Source: Oscillibacter sp.
GTDB lineage: Bacteria; Bacillota; Clostridia; Oscillospirales; Oscillospiraceae
DNA: 51,344 nucleotides
Direction of reading: 5' to 3'
NCBI GenBank assembly: GCA_003522105.1
Contig: DPGF01000009.1
Span: 1 to 51,344 of the forward strand
This document shows positions 34,315 through 42,093 of this stretch, piece after piece; position 1 is the stretch's first letter, and each line of letters begins with the position of its first letter. The notes beneath the pieces are model-generated. The model was given only the letters and a program-made list of their open reading frames with translations. It searched no databases and had not been told where the DNA came from. Both the position numbers and the translations under genes were made by a program.

Positions 34315-35733
34315 ATGGTTAATTCCTCGACAATGACCCTGATCGTAATTGTTATGGCGCTTTATTTTGTTGGCATGATTGCGATTAGCTGGATGGGAAG
34401 AAAATACGGCAAGAATTTTGACGATTTTATCAGCGCCGGCAGAAATTGTACAACGCTGATGATCATTGGCTCCGCTGTCGGTTCACACATTGGTAACGGT
34501 TATGTCGTCGGCGGCGCGGCAAGCGGCGCAGCGGTCGGCCTGAGCGGCGCGTGGTACGGCATCGGCTGCGCTCTCAGCTATTTGGCAGTTGCACTGGTTT
34601 TGAATCACCGTGTTTATAAGTGCGGCTATATTTCACTTCCTGAAATTCTGAATGCGCGTTATGGTGAGAAGATGACCTCTGTTATCTTCAGCGTAACGAC
34701 AGCACTTTCCTACATTGCAAATATCGCCGCTCAGCTGATGGCGGGCAAAGCGCTGTTTGAGGCGCTTGGCTTCAATGGTACGCTGGGCGTATGGGTGATC
34801 GCTGTTGTCGTCATGGCGTACTCTTGTATCTCCGGCCTTTTGGGGGCGTGCGCGACATCTGTTGTGCAGGTCGCTATCATCATCGTCAGCCTTCTTGCCA
34901 CGTTCTTTATCGTTCTGGGCAGAGGCGCACTTGGCCTTGTCACTGAGGCCGTCGCAAACGGACTTGCCCCTGCAAGCTATTTTGATATGGGTGCCGACGG
35001 TTTCGCTGCTATCCTGATCACGATTGTCCCGATTTCGCTTGCAGCGCTTTGCGAGCAGTGCACGGTACAGCGCATTACTTCTGCAAAGTCCGAGAAGACA
35101 TCTTTCCGTGCGTTGATCCTCTCTGTCGTTATTATGATTCCTTGCGCGCTGATGCCTGCATTTATCGGCATGTATGGTTATGTGCTCTTTGGCGACACCA
35201 CGAATAGCGTCTTCTTTAAAGTGGCGCTCGATGTGCTGCCCGGTTTCTTTGCCGCGCTTCTGATTGCGGCTGTTGTTGCGGCGATTATGTCTACGATCGA
35301 TACGATGTTCGTTGCGTTCTCCACGATTATCATGCACAACATTTATCGTGGGATGATCAATCCCGACGCATCGGAAGGAACGCTGAAGAAGGGCGACTTT
35401 GCCTGCCATCTGTTCCTTACGGTTGGGGCTGCCGTTATTGCACTCCAGTTTTCCAGCATTCTTGATCTGCTCTGGGCGATGTATAATTTCTGCGCAGCTT
35501 GTTGCTTTGCGCCGTTTATCGGCGGCCTGTTCTGGAAGAAGGGCACGGCCAAGGGCGCGATTGCATCTACGATCGTTGGCTTTATCTATATTGCTCTGAA
35601 CATGGCTGGCATCGTTCCAAGCACCACGCTGCTGAGCATTTTCTCCTTCCTGCCTGCTGCTGTTGCATATATCATTGTCAGCCTGCTCGACAAGAATGAC
35701 AAGAAGGGCAATCCGGAGATTGCCTCCGCCTAA
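34315..35733 (+). CDS. Sodium:solute symporter (SSS) family permease
   Basis: 472 aa with about 13 membrane helices. Family features: MGRKYGKNFDDFISAGRN after the first helix, GSAVGSHIGNG, AWYGIGCALSY, LPEILNARYGEKM, SLAALCEQCTVQRI and AAVVAAIMSTIDTMF, the last matching the LSxxDT-like sodium-site helix. It likely imports the island's growth substrate with Na+. AAAGGAG precedes the ATG, 70 bp after the crotonase. Substrate range of the family (sugars, organic acids, nucleosides, amino acids) is too wide to decide. Confidence 0.93.
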   Translation: MVNSSTMTLIVIVMALYFVGMIAISWMGRKYGKNFDDFISAGRNCTTLMIIGSAVGSHIGNGYVVGGAASGAAVGLSGAWYGIGCALSYLAVALVLNHRVYKCGYISLPEILNARYGEKMTSVIFSVTTALSYIANIAAQLMAGKALFEALGFNGTLGVWVIAVVVMAYSCISGLLGACATSVVQVAIIIVSLLATFFIVLGRGALGLVTEAVANGLAPASYFDMGADGFAAILITIVPISLAALCEQCTVQRITSAKSEKTSFRALILSVVIMIPCALMPAFIGMYGYVLFGDTTNSVFFKVALDVLPGFFAALLIAAVVAAIMSTIDTMFVAFSTIIMHNIYRGMINPDASEGTLKKGDFACHLFLTVGAAVIALQFSSILDLLWAMYNFCAACCFAPFIGGLFWKKGTAKGAIASTIVGFIYIALNMAGIVPSTTLLSIFSFLPAAVAYIIVSLLDKNDKKGNPEIASA

Positions 35734-35765
35734 ACCACTCGGAGATTAGCTGATTGGAACTATGC

Positions 35766-35804
35766 TTTATCGGTCTCATGTCTTTCGGACATGAGACCGA
35801 TAAA
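35766..35804 (+). repeat. 17-bp perfect intercistronic hairpin
   Basis: TTTATCGGTCTCATGTC / GACATGAGACCGATAAA with loop TTTCG between the symporter and SDR genes. No T tract follows, so it is probably an mRNA-processing or stability element rather than a terminator. Confidence 0.8.
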
Positions 35805-35816
35805 AGGGAGGAAAAA

Positions 35817-36581
35817 ATGCAGCTTGAAAGCAAAAAAGCGATTGTAACGGGTGGAGCAAGAGGCATCGGAAGAGCAATTGTGGAGGAATTCTGCAAGGAA
35901 GGCGCAGAGGTCGTCTTTTGCGATATCAGCAGGGAGGACGGCGACAGGACTGAGCAGGATCTGCGGCAGCACGGTTATTGCGCTCATTTTGTTTACGCAG
36001 ACCTTGGCGATTCAGAAGACATTTGCAATATGATCAAGCAGGCAGTATTGATCTGCGGAAGAATTGATATTCTGGTAAATAACGCCGGAGTATTGTGCGA
36101 AGATGCGTTGGCTGAGAACATTGACGAAAATGAATGGGAACGCTTGATTCGCATTGACCTGACAGCACCGTTTTTATGCAGTAAATTCGCTTTGCCATAT
36201 TTGCGTCAAAGCAAGGGGTGCATTGTGAACATTGCCTCTGCAGCGGCACTGACAGCATCTCACAATGATCCGCCGTATTGCGCGGCGAAACACGGCGTGC
36301 TGGGATTGACCAGGTCCATTGCCTATGATTATGCGCCCTACCGTGTTCGCGCAAATGCGATATGCCCCGGAACCTGTGAAACGGAAATGTGGAAGAACTA
36401 TCTTGCAACGCTTTCGCCTGAAGAAGCATCAAGAAAACAGAATCACTATCTTGAGGTGCAGCCTCTGGGCATGTGTCACCCGGAAGATGTAGCATATGCA
36501 GCGGTGTTTCTCGCTTCGGATCGAGCAAGGTTTATTACCGGAATTGCGTTGCCGGTGGATGGAGGCTTTACAGCGATTTAA
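35817..36581 (+). CDS. SDR-family NAD(P)-dependent oxidoreductase
   Basis: 254 aa classical short-chain dehydrogenase. Cofactor motif VTGGARGIGRAI (about residues 10-21), Asp in VFCDIS favouring NAD, NNAG motif (VNNAGVL), catalytic Ser in IVNIASAAAL, Tyr/Lys in PPYCAAKHGVLGL and the C-terminal GIALPVDGGFTAI. It would oxidise or reduce a hydroxyl on the substrate. The start at 35817 has GGGAGG upstream and follows the hairpin. Confidence 0.94.
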   Translation: MQLESKKAIVTGGARGIGRAIVEEFCKEGAEVVFCDISREDGDRTEQDLRQHGYCAHFVYADLGDSEDICNMIKQAVLICGRIDILVNNAGVLCEDALAENIDENEWERLIRIDLTAPFLCSKFALPYLRQSKGCIVNIASAAALTASHNDPPYCAAKHGVLGLTRSIAYDYAPYRVRANAICPGTCETEMWKNYLATLSPEEASRKQNHYLEVQPLGMCHPEDVAYAAVFLASDRARFITGIALPVDGGFTAI

Positions 36582-36601
36582 ATGGAAATGAGGTTCTTAG
36601 A

Positions 36602-37312
36602 ATGATTCTAACCGGAAGAGAGGCTGCGGCGATGATTGATATCAGCGCTGTGCGGACTCATCACGGATACAGCGACATTGAAGAGGTTGTGGCACTTGCA
36701 AAAAAGTACCGGTTTATCAATGTGCATGTACTTCCCTGCTGGGTAAAAGAGACGGCGGAAATGCTCAAGGGCGTAGACGGCGTCTATGTTGGTTCGCCGG
36801 TTGGCTTTCCAGCAGGAGCAGCAACCACGCTGACGAAGATTGTGGAAGCAGAGCAGCTGCTTCGCGATGGCGTGGAGGAAATGGACATTGTGATGAATAT
36901 CGGTAAGTTTAAGTCCGGAGAAAGACAGTATGTACTTAATGAGCTGCGGGAAATCATCGGTATGACAGATAAAAAAGTCAAAACAAAGGTGATTATCGAG
37001 ACTCGCGCTCTGTCGGACGATGAGGTGTTGCGTGCTTGCGACCTTGTAATGGAAAGCGGAGCCGATTTTGTCAAAACGGGGACAGGGTGGATTCCTGGAA
37101 CGCTGGATCTTGCGCAGGTACAGCAAATCAAGGAGCACTGCGGTAACGTAATTAAACTCAAGGTTGCCGGCGGTGTTCGGACGCGAGAAGATTTTATTGC
37201 GCTTGCTGAGATGGGCGTAGAGCGAGTGGGAATCAACGTCGCTTCTGCAATCGAAATCGTTGATGCACTGAACCGTATGCCATACGAGAGTAAAACTCTG
37301 CTTATTTCTTAA
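36602..37312 (+). CDS. Deoxyribose-phosphate aldolase (DeoC/DERA family)
   Basis: 236 aa class I aldolase. Catalytic residues align with DERA: Asp95 in EEMDIVMNIG, Schiff-base Lys158 in DFVKTGTGW, proton-relay Lys187 in LKVAGGVRT. It cleaves or forms a C-C bond between acetaldehyde-like and aldehyde-phosphate units. No nucleoside phosphorylase or phosphopentomutase is nearby, so the natural substrate may not be deoxyribose-5-phosphate. The start at 36602 has GAGG upstream; an in-frame ATG at 36473 lies inside the SDR gene. Confidence 0.9.
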   Translation: MILTGREAAAMIDISAVRTHHGYSDIEEVVALAKKYRFINVHVLPCWVKETAEMLKGVDGVYVGSPVGFPAGAATTLTKIVEAEQLLRDGVEEMDIVMNIGKFKSGERQYVLNELREIIGMTDKKVKTKVIIETRALSDDEVLRACDLVMESGADFVKTGTGWIPGTLDLAQVQQIKEHCGNVIKLKVAGGVRTREDFIALAEMGVERVGINVASAIEIVDALNRMPYESKTLLIS

Positions 37313-37334
37313 TTTTATATAAAGGAGATTACCA

Positions 37335-38234
37335 ATGAGAGAAAATGGACCGGTTATTTACCAGAAAATCGATACTCCAAAGGGACGTATTGTCAAGATT
37401 CTGCTGAATCGCCCTGATCACGGAAATCGGATCGATGGCGAGATGTGGCACGACTTTATGGAAGCGGTAGACATGGCCTCCGCGGACAGGGAGGCTCGCG
37501 TGGTTATTTTCGGCGGCGTGGGTGACGATTTCTGCTGTGGCTTTGATACGGGAGATCCGTCCGTGTCGCTTAACGCAAACGAGGATGGCGTAGTGTCCTT
37601 TGCGGACCGCCGCGAAAACACCTGGGAAGAGGTTGACACGTGGCTTAAAATTTACAATATGCGCAAGCCTACGATCTGCATGACGCAGGGAACGGTTCTT
37701 GGCGGCGGCTGGCTGATTGCGATGTCCTGTGATTGCATCTGTTCTGCAGACAACGCAGTGTTTGACAACACCGAATATGCCATGAATATGTCCTATACCC
37801 TGTATCTGCCCTGGGATGCGTGGAAGCTGCCTATGAATATCGCTAAAGAAAAGGCGTTTACAGGCTATACCATTACCGCACCCGAAGGATATCGCTTCGG
37901 CCTCTGCAACCGTTGTGTCCCGGTCGATAAACTGGAGGAGACAACGATGGATTTTGCGGAACGTATGCTCAAGCTTTCGCCCTATACGCTCACGATGCAT
38001 AAGGAAATGTACAAGATGGCGTATGACATGCGCGGGATCCAGCAGATTATCCCGTTCAGTAAGGAAATCTTCAATGTCTCTATGCAGCTCCCTGGAACGG
38101 CGGAGAATGAAGCACTATGGGAGATTGCAAAGACGCAGGGCGGAGCTGCAATGGATGCAGAATTCACTCGACAGGCGCGTGCGCTTCGAGAGGAAGAGCG
38201 AAAGTTCAGAGACCCTTCTGAAATCAATTTCTAA
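37335..38234 (+). CDS. Crotonase-fold enzyme 2
   Basis: 299 aa. Oxyanion-hole segments GVGDDFCCGFDTGD and GTVLGGGWLIAMSCDCICSA, then VFDNTEYAMNMSYTLYLPW in place of the usual catalytic Glu loop. It has an unusually long helical C-terminus. Sequence and length differ clearly from crotonase 1, so they probably catalyse different steps. AAAGGAG lies 8 nt before the ATG. It lies in the same operon, 22 bp after the aldolase gene. Confidence 0.88.
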   Translation: MRENGPVIYQKIDTPKGRIVKILLNRPDHGNRIDGEMWHDFMEAVDMASADREARVVIFGGVGDDFCCGFDTGDPSVSLNANEDGVVSFADRRENTWEEVDTWLKIYNMRKPTICMTQGTVLGGGWLIAMSCDCICSADNAVFDNTEYAMNMSYTLYLPWDAWKLPMNIAKEKAFTGYTITAPEGYRFGLCNRCVPVDKLEETTMDFAERMLKLSPYTLTMHKEMYKMAYDMRGIQQIIPFSKEIFNVSMQLPGTAENEALWEIAKTQGGAAMDAEFTRQARALREEERKFRDPSEINF

Positions 38235-38259
38235 TATCTTTCGATTCCTTGCCGAAAGG

Positions 38260-38304
38260 TGTGCAAAGAGCTGTCAGATGATCCTACTGCCAGCTCTTTG
38301 CACA
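38260..38304 (+). repeat. Intercistronic hairpin
   Basis: Perfect 13-bp arms TGTGCAAAGAGCT / AGCTCTTTGCACA (38260-38272 and 38292-38304) between crotonase 2 and the DMT transporter; no T tract. Confidence 0.7.
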
Positions 38305-38336
38305 TTGCTTGCGGATAAGGACAGAGGAGGTGCGAG

Positions 38337-39281
38337 GTGAAAAAAGCGACGGTCGGATTTCTGGCGGGTACAGGCTCGGCGGTGATTATGGGGCTGTCGT
38401 GGTATGCGACAAAGCGCATCAGTCAAATTAGCGGTGCCTTCATTATCGATGTGCTTGCAACCAGATACTTGATTAGCGGAGGAGTCCTTCTGCTGCTGTG
38501 GGTGTTTGGGAAAATCCGATTGCATTTTGAAAAGAAGGACATTGTTCCTCTTTTGGGACTCAGCCTTCTTATGCCTGTGCTCTATAACATTTTGGAGTAT
38601 ACGGCAATAAGCTACATCTCTACTGCGGAAATCGGGATGCTATGCTCGTTATCTACGGTTGTGGCATCACTTATGGGTTATCTTATCCTGAAAGAGCCGG
38701 TCGGAAAGGCAGAAGCGGCGTTTATGGTCCTTGCGGTAAGCGGTGTGATCTTCACAAATGTATTTGATTTTGACGTTCATGATAGCTCTAATATTGGCCG
38801 CTTGCTTATGCTTGGTTGTGTTTTGGCGTCCTCGCTGAATAGGATTTTGTCACGGAAGCTTTCCTCCTACAAAACGGTAACAGAGATTACTGCAATCATG
38901 ATGTGGAGCGCTGCTGTTGCCTTTTCGGGGATTGCCTTTGGACGCCATCTTTTGGAGGGGAGCATGAACGAGTATGTTGATTTCATTCGTGAGCCGCGCG
39001 TATATGGATACCTCATCTTTCTTTCAATCGGGTGCTCCTTGCTTGGCTTTTGGTTGAACAATGTTGCAATTGCCAATTTGGCGATGACACAATCATCGGT
39101 GCTGATCACAATTTCAACAATTGTTGCAGTTGTCAGTGGGGCGATTCTGTTGCAAGAACCGCTTAAATGGTATGATTATGTAGGCTGTTTTATAATCCTC
39201 ACAGGTGTGACAGGGTGTAATATTACGAAGTCAGATCCGATTTGTGATTATAGAAGTGCTAAAGGAAAGGAAATGAAATAA
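38337..39281 (+). CDS. DMT (EamA) family transporter
   Basis: 314 aa, GTG start with AGAGGAGG upstream. Ten membrane helices in two EamA repeats: first repeat about 5-135 with TAEIGMLCSLSTVVASLMGYLILKEP, second about 155-300 with TQSSVLITISTIVAVVSGAILLQEPLKW. The LKEP and LQEP ends are the family marks. It probably exports a metabolite or imports a substrate. The next gene follows after 2 bp. Confidence 0.93.
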   Translation: MKKATVGFLAGTGSAVIMGLSWYATKRISQISGAFIIDVLATRYLISGGVLLLLWVFGKIRLHFEKKDIVPLLGLSLLMPVLYNILEYTAISYISTAEIGMLCSLSTVVASLMGYLILKEPVGKAEAAFMVLAVSGVIFTNVFDFDVHDSSNIGRLLMLGCVLASSLNRILSRKLSSYKTVTEITAIMMWSAAVAFSGIAFGRHLLEGSMNEYVDFIREPRVYGYLIFLSIGCSLLGFWLNNVAIANLAMTQSSVLITISTIVAVVSGAILLQEPLKWYDYVGCFIILTGVTGCNITKSDPICDYRSAKGKEMK

Positions 39282-39283
39282 TT

Positions 39284-40102
39284 ATGGAGAAACGTGTATT
39301 ATCAAACGGCGTTGAGATTCCGGCAATTGGTCTCGGCGTATATCTGTCTCCTGAGGGTCAGGCTACGGCAGATTCGGTGCGCTGGGCAGTGGAAGCGGGA
39401 TACCGTCATATTGACGCGGCAGCCGTGTATGGAAATGAGTGCAGTGTGGGTGAAGGCATTAAAACTTGCGGGATCCCCAGAGATCAGCTGTTTCTTACAT
39501 CTAAGCTGTGGAATGACGATATCCGAAAGGGTAGAGCGCTGGATGCGTTTAAAGAATCGCTTGAACGGCTTGGAACGGACTATCTGGACCTTTACTTGAT
39601 TCATTGGCCTGCGGATGGCCATGTGAAGGCCTGGCACGTGCTGGAGGAACTGTATCAGACTGGCGCAGTTCGAGCCATCGGCGTTAGTAATTATCATAGC
39701 CAGCACATTGCTGAACTGGAGAGCGAAGCAAAGATTATGCCTATGGTCAACCAGTTTGAATGCCACCCGTATTTATCTCAGAAACCGTTGATTGAATTGT
39801 GCAAACGATATGGAATGGTATATGAATCGTACAGCCCTCTTGGCGGACAAAATGGCCCGGTGCTGTCGGATCAGAAGATCAATGAAATTGCAGAGAAACA
39901 TGGCAAGACGGCTGCGCAGATTGTGTTGCGCTGGCACCTGCAGCGAGGCAGCGTTGTTCTACCTAAGTCCAACCACAAAGAGCGCATTGTCTCTAATTTT
40001 GAGGTCTTTGACTTCTCTCTGACGGAAGATGAGATGGCGGAAATCGACGAACTGAACCGAGACCTTCGTACAGGCGGGAATCCGGATCATTTTGACTTCT
40101 AA
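39284..40102 (+). CDS. Aldo/keto reductase
   Basis: 272 aa. Tetrad in place: Asp44, Tyr49 (AAAVYGNE), Lys74 (TSKLW), His107 (LIHWP). NADPH-binding PKSNHKERI in the C-terminal third. The family reduces aldehydes and ketones, including keto-sugars and keto-acids (similar to 2,5-diketogluconate reductases). Ends the first catabolic operon and is followed by a terminator after 140 bp. Confidence 0.95.
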   Translation: MEKRVLSNGVEIPAIGLGVYLSPEGQATADSVRWAVEAGYRHIDAAAVYGNECSVGEGIKTCGIPRDQLFLTSKLWNDDIRKGRALDAFKESLERLGTDYLDLYLIHWPADGHVKAWHVLEELYQTGAVRAIGVSNYHSQHIAELESEAKIMPMVNQFECHPYLSQKPLIELCKRYGMVYESYSPLGGQNGPVLSDQKINEIAEKHGKTAAQIVLRWHLQRGSVVLPKSNHKERIVSNFEVFDFSLTEDEMAEIDELNRDLRTGGNPDHFDF

Positions 40103-40244
40103 TAGCTGCGGCACAGAAGGGAAAAGCAGGTCGTGAGAATGAAGGAAAATCATTGCGTTCCTGCGGAAGCAGCGTGACTTCGGTTGCGTCATTTCTTTAT
40201 ATTCTGTCGCGGCTCAACTCATAAGACAACATTTCGTGATAATT

Positions 40245-40284
40245 AAAAGTGAGCATCCGGTTTGCACCGAATGCTCACTTTTTT
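40245..40284. terminator. Terminator of the first catabolic operon
   Basis: AAAAGTGAGCAT-CGGT / ACCG-ATGCTCACTTTT nearly continuous stem with T6; A/T runs on both sides suit the convergent nitroreductase gene too. Confidence 0.93.
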
Positions 40285-40371
40285 CTGCCGCCTTATGAGC
40301 GATTGCGCGATAGTATAAGAAGGGGCTTCTATACTTCAAAAGAGAACGCTACGATTATTGATAGTATTGCG

Positions 40372-41166
40372 CTACCTCCATTCGACCTGCAAAGGTGCGC
40401 GTTCAACTAGGCGACGGAAGTGAACGGCCGGATAGCCTGTGATCATACAGCCACATACTTTTTTGTCAGCAGGAATGTCGATAAGTGATGCAAAACGGTC
40501 GCGATAAGCCTCATGGCAGATCAAGAATTCCAACAGGCCAATCCAGCAGGTGCCAAGTCCGAGCGAAGGAGCAAGCAGCGAGATAAATGTCAGAGAGAAT
40601 TGGGCGTTCTTTGACCCGCGCGAGAAATCCTTGTCACTGACAGCAAGAATAAGATGCTGTGCATTATAAAAAAGAGCATCATGCCCGTAGTGTTCTTGCA
40701 GCCACACCGTGTGCTCTACGTAAGGGTAGGCGGGATCGTCTTTCGGCAGTTCGCGGAAAATCTCACAATACAGATCGTTGATCTTCTTCAGCTTGTCACG
40801 GCCGCTGACAACAATATAACCGATGCCCTGGGAGTTTTCTCCGGTTTGCGGATAGCGCCCAATGTTAAGAAGCTGAAGAAGGGTGGCTTTGTCCACGGGA
40901 CGATCTTCATAGTACCGTACTGAACGTGGCGTCCGGAGAAAGCGCTCAGCGGCCTCCGGCGAGAGAATGGAATCAATCAAATCTTCCTTCGGAGCCAGGG
41001 GATTGTCCATACAATCTGTGGGACAAACGGCGGTACAGTGCCCGCAAGAGATGCACAGGCTGAGATCGATTTGCACACCGGTGGAAGTTGGCTTGATTGC
41101 ATCGTTTTGCAGAATGCATTCTTTGATGCACAGCCCGCACTGCGGGCAGGTAATATCGCGAAACAT
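40372..41166 (-). CDS. Ferredoxin-fused nitroreductase-family protein
   Basis: 264 aa. The N-terminal dicluster ferredoxin has two 4Fe-4S motifs, CPQCGLCIKEC (residues 7-17) and CISCGHCTAVCP. The nitroreductase/FMN domain follows (about 75-264), with RTPRSVRYYEDRPV, YPQTGENSQG and GLGTCWIGLLEF. Such proteins take electrons from ferredoxin to reduce nitro, enone or quinone-type substrates via FMN. A separate cluster-binding Cys pair in CGCM near the end is also seen in the family. GGGAGG lies 6 nt before the ATG. It is divergent from the GntR gene. Confidence 0.92.
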   Translation of the reverse strand: MFRDITCPQCGLCIKECILQNDAIKPTSTGVQIDLSLCISCGHCTAVCPTDCMDNPLAPKEDLIDSILSPEAAERFLRTPRSVRYYEDRPVDKATLLQLLNIGRYPQTGENSQGIGYIVVSGRDKLKKINDLYCEIFRELPKDDPAYPYVEHTVWLQEHYGHDALFYNAQHLILAVSDKDFSRGSKNAQFSLTFISLLAPSLGLGTCWIGLLEFLICHEAYRDRFASLIDIPADKKVCGCMITGYPAVHFRRLVERAPLQVEWR

Positions 41167-41194
41167 AAAAACCTCCCATATGATAAAAAATAGA

Positions 41195-41223
41195 ATTATG
41201 TTTTAACACTTGCATATATGCAA
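41195..41223 (-). promoter_or_regulatory. Promoter and palindromic operator of the nitroreductase gene
   Basis: Minus strand: TTGCAT, 17-nt spacer, CATAAT (-10 at 41200-41195). The perfect 14-bp palindrome TTGCATATATGCAA (41210-41223) covers the -35 box. Confidence 0.7.
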
Positions 41224-41238
41224 TTTACTCAATGATTC

Positions 41239-41283
41239 TTGACAAAAAACGAAATATTCGATATAGTATAAAAAACGAAACAT
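41239..41283 (+). promoter_or_regulatory. Promoter of the GntR gene with repeated motif
   Basis: TTGACA (41239-41244), 17-nt spacer, TATAGT (41262-41267). Direct repeats AAAAACGAAATATT (41245) and AAAAACGAAACATT (41270) and the palindrome CGAA-N3-TTCG are possible autoregulatory sites. Confidence 0.75.
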
Positions 41284-41326
41284 TACTAAATGACAGAAAA
41301 TAATGATATTATAGGAGGAGCGTAGC

Positions 41327-42043
41327 ATGGGAAGAATTCCTGCCTACCGCACAGTTTATTTTTCTATCAAACGCGCTATCCAAGAAGGAAGTTATAAGCC
41401 GGGAGACTTACTGCCTTGCGAAGCGGATCTTGAAAATATGTACGCTGTCAGCCGGACAACGATCCGAAAGGCAATTAGTATTCTGGCGGCGGAGGGATTC
41501 CTTGACGTTAAGCAGGGGCGCGGCACGATGGTGCTCGATACCTCGACGACTCAACGGCTTAACAGCATTACCTCAATTACGGAAACGCTGATCAGGCGAG
41601 GGTATAAGGTGACAACGGAAGGCACGAGCATTGAGATCGTAGACGCCCGTCCGGCGGTCGCTTCAGCACTGGAGGTGCCGATTGGGACAGAGGTCTATCT
41701 TGTTCAGCGTGTACAATATGCGGATGGGGTACCGATCGCTATCATTAAAAACTACCTGAAAACCAATGAATTGCCAGGGCTTCAGGCAAAGGCGGGAAGT
41801 CTTGTTGGCTTATACAACATGCTGGAGAAGGATTATAATATCATCTTAACCAACGCCACTGAGCACATTTCGGCAATAAGTGCAGATTTTACGGAATCAC
41901 AAATTCTGCGTATTCCACTCAACAGCCCGTTGCTCCTTGTGCGGCGTATATCCTGTACAGAGCAGGGACCGATCGAATATGCGTCAATTAAAATCGTTGC
42001 GGATAAGTACGAATATAGTGTATATCTTGAAGGAAGAAAATAA
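41327..42043 (+). CDS. GntR/HutC-family regulator with UTRA domain
   Basis: 238 aa. Winged HTH (about 5-70) with AYRTVYFSIKRAIQEGSYKPGDLLPCEADLENMYAVSRTTIRKAI; UTRA ligand domain (about 90-235) with VPIGTEVYLVQRVQYADGVPIAI and LLLVRRISCTEQGPIEYASIKI. UTRA proteins sense phosphorylated sugars or related small molecules. It is the only full-length regulator in the island, so it is the main candidate for control of the operons. AGGAGG lies 7 nt before the ATG. Confidence 0.95.
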   Translation: MGRIPAYRTVYFSIKRAIQEGSYKPGDLLPCEADLENMYAVSRTTIRKAISILAAEGFLDVKQGRGTMVLDTSTTQRLNSITSITETLIRRGYKVTTEGTSIEIVDARPAVASALEVPIGTEVYLVQRVQYADGVPIAIIKNYLKTNELPGLQAKAGSLVGLYNMLEKDYNIILTNATEHISAISADFTESQILRIPLNSPLLLVRRISCTEQGPIEYASIKIVADKYEYSVYLEGRK

Positions 42044-42059
42044 AGAGTATTCGGATTAG

Positions 42060-42093
42060 AGGAAGAGAGTCGGAAAAGGCTCTCTTCCTTTTT
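42060..42093. terminator. Terminator between GntR and kinase genes
   Basis: Perfect 10-bp stem AGGAAGAGAG / CTCTCTTCCT, then T5 on the plus strand; the kinase stop lies at its edge. Confidence 0.85.
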
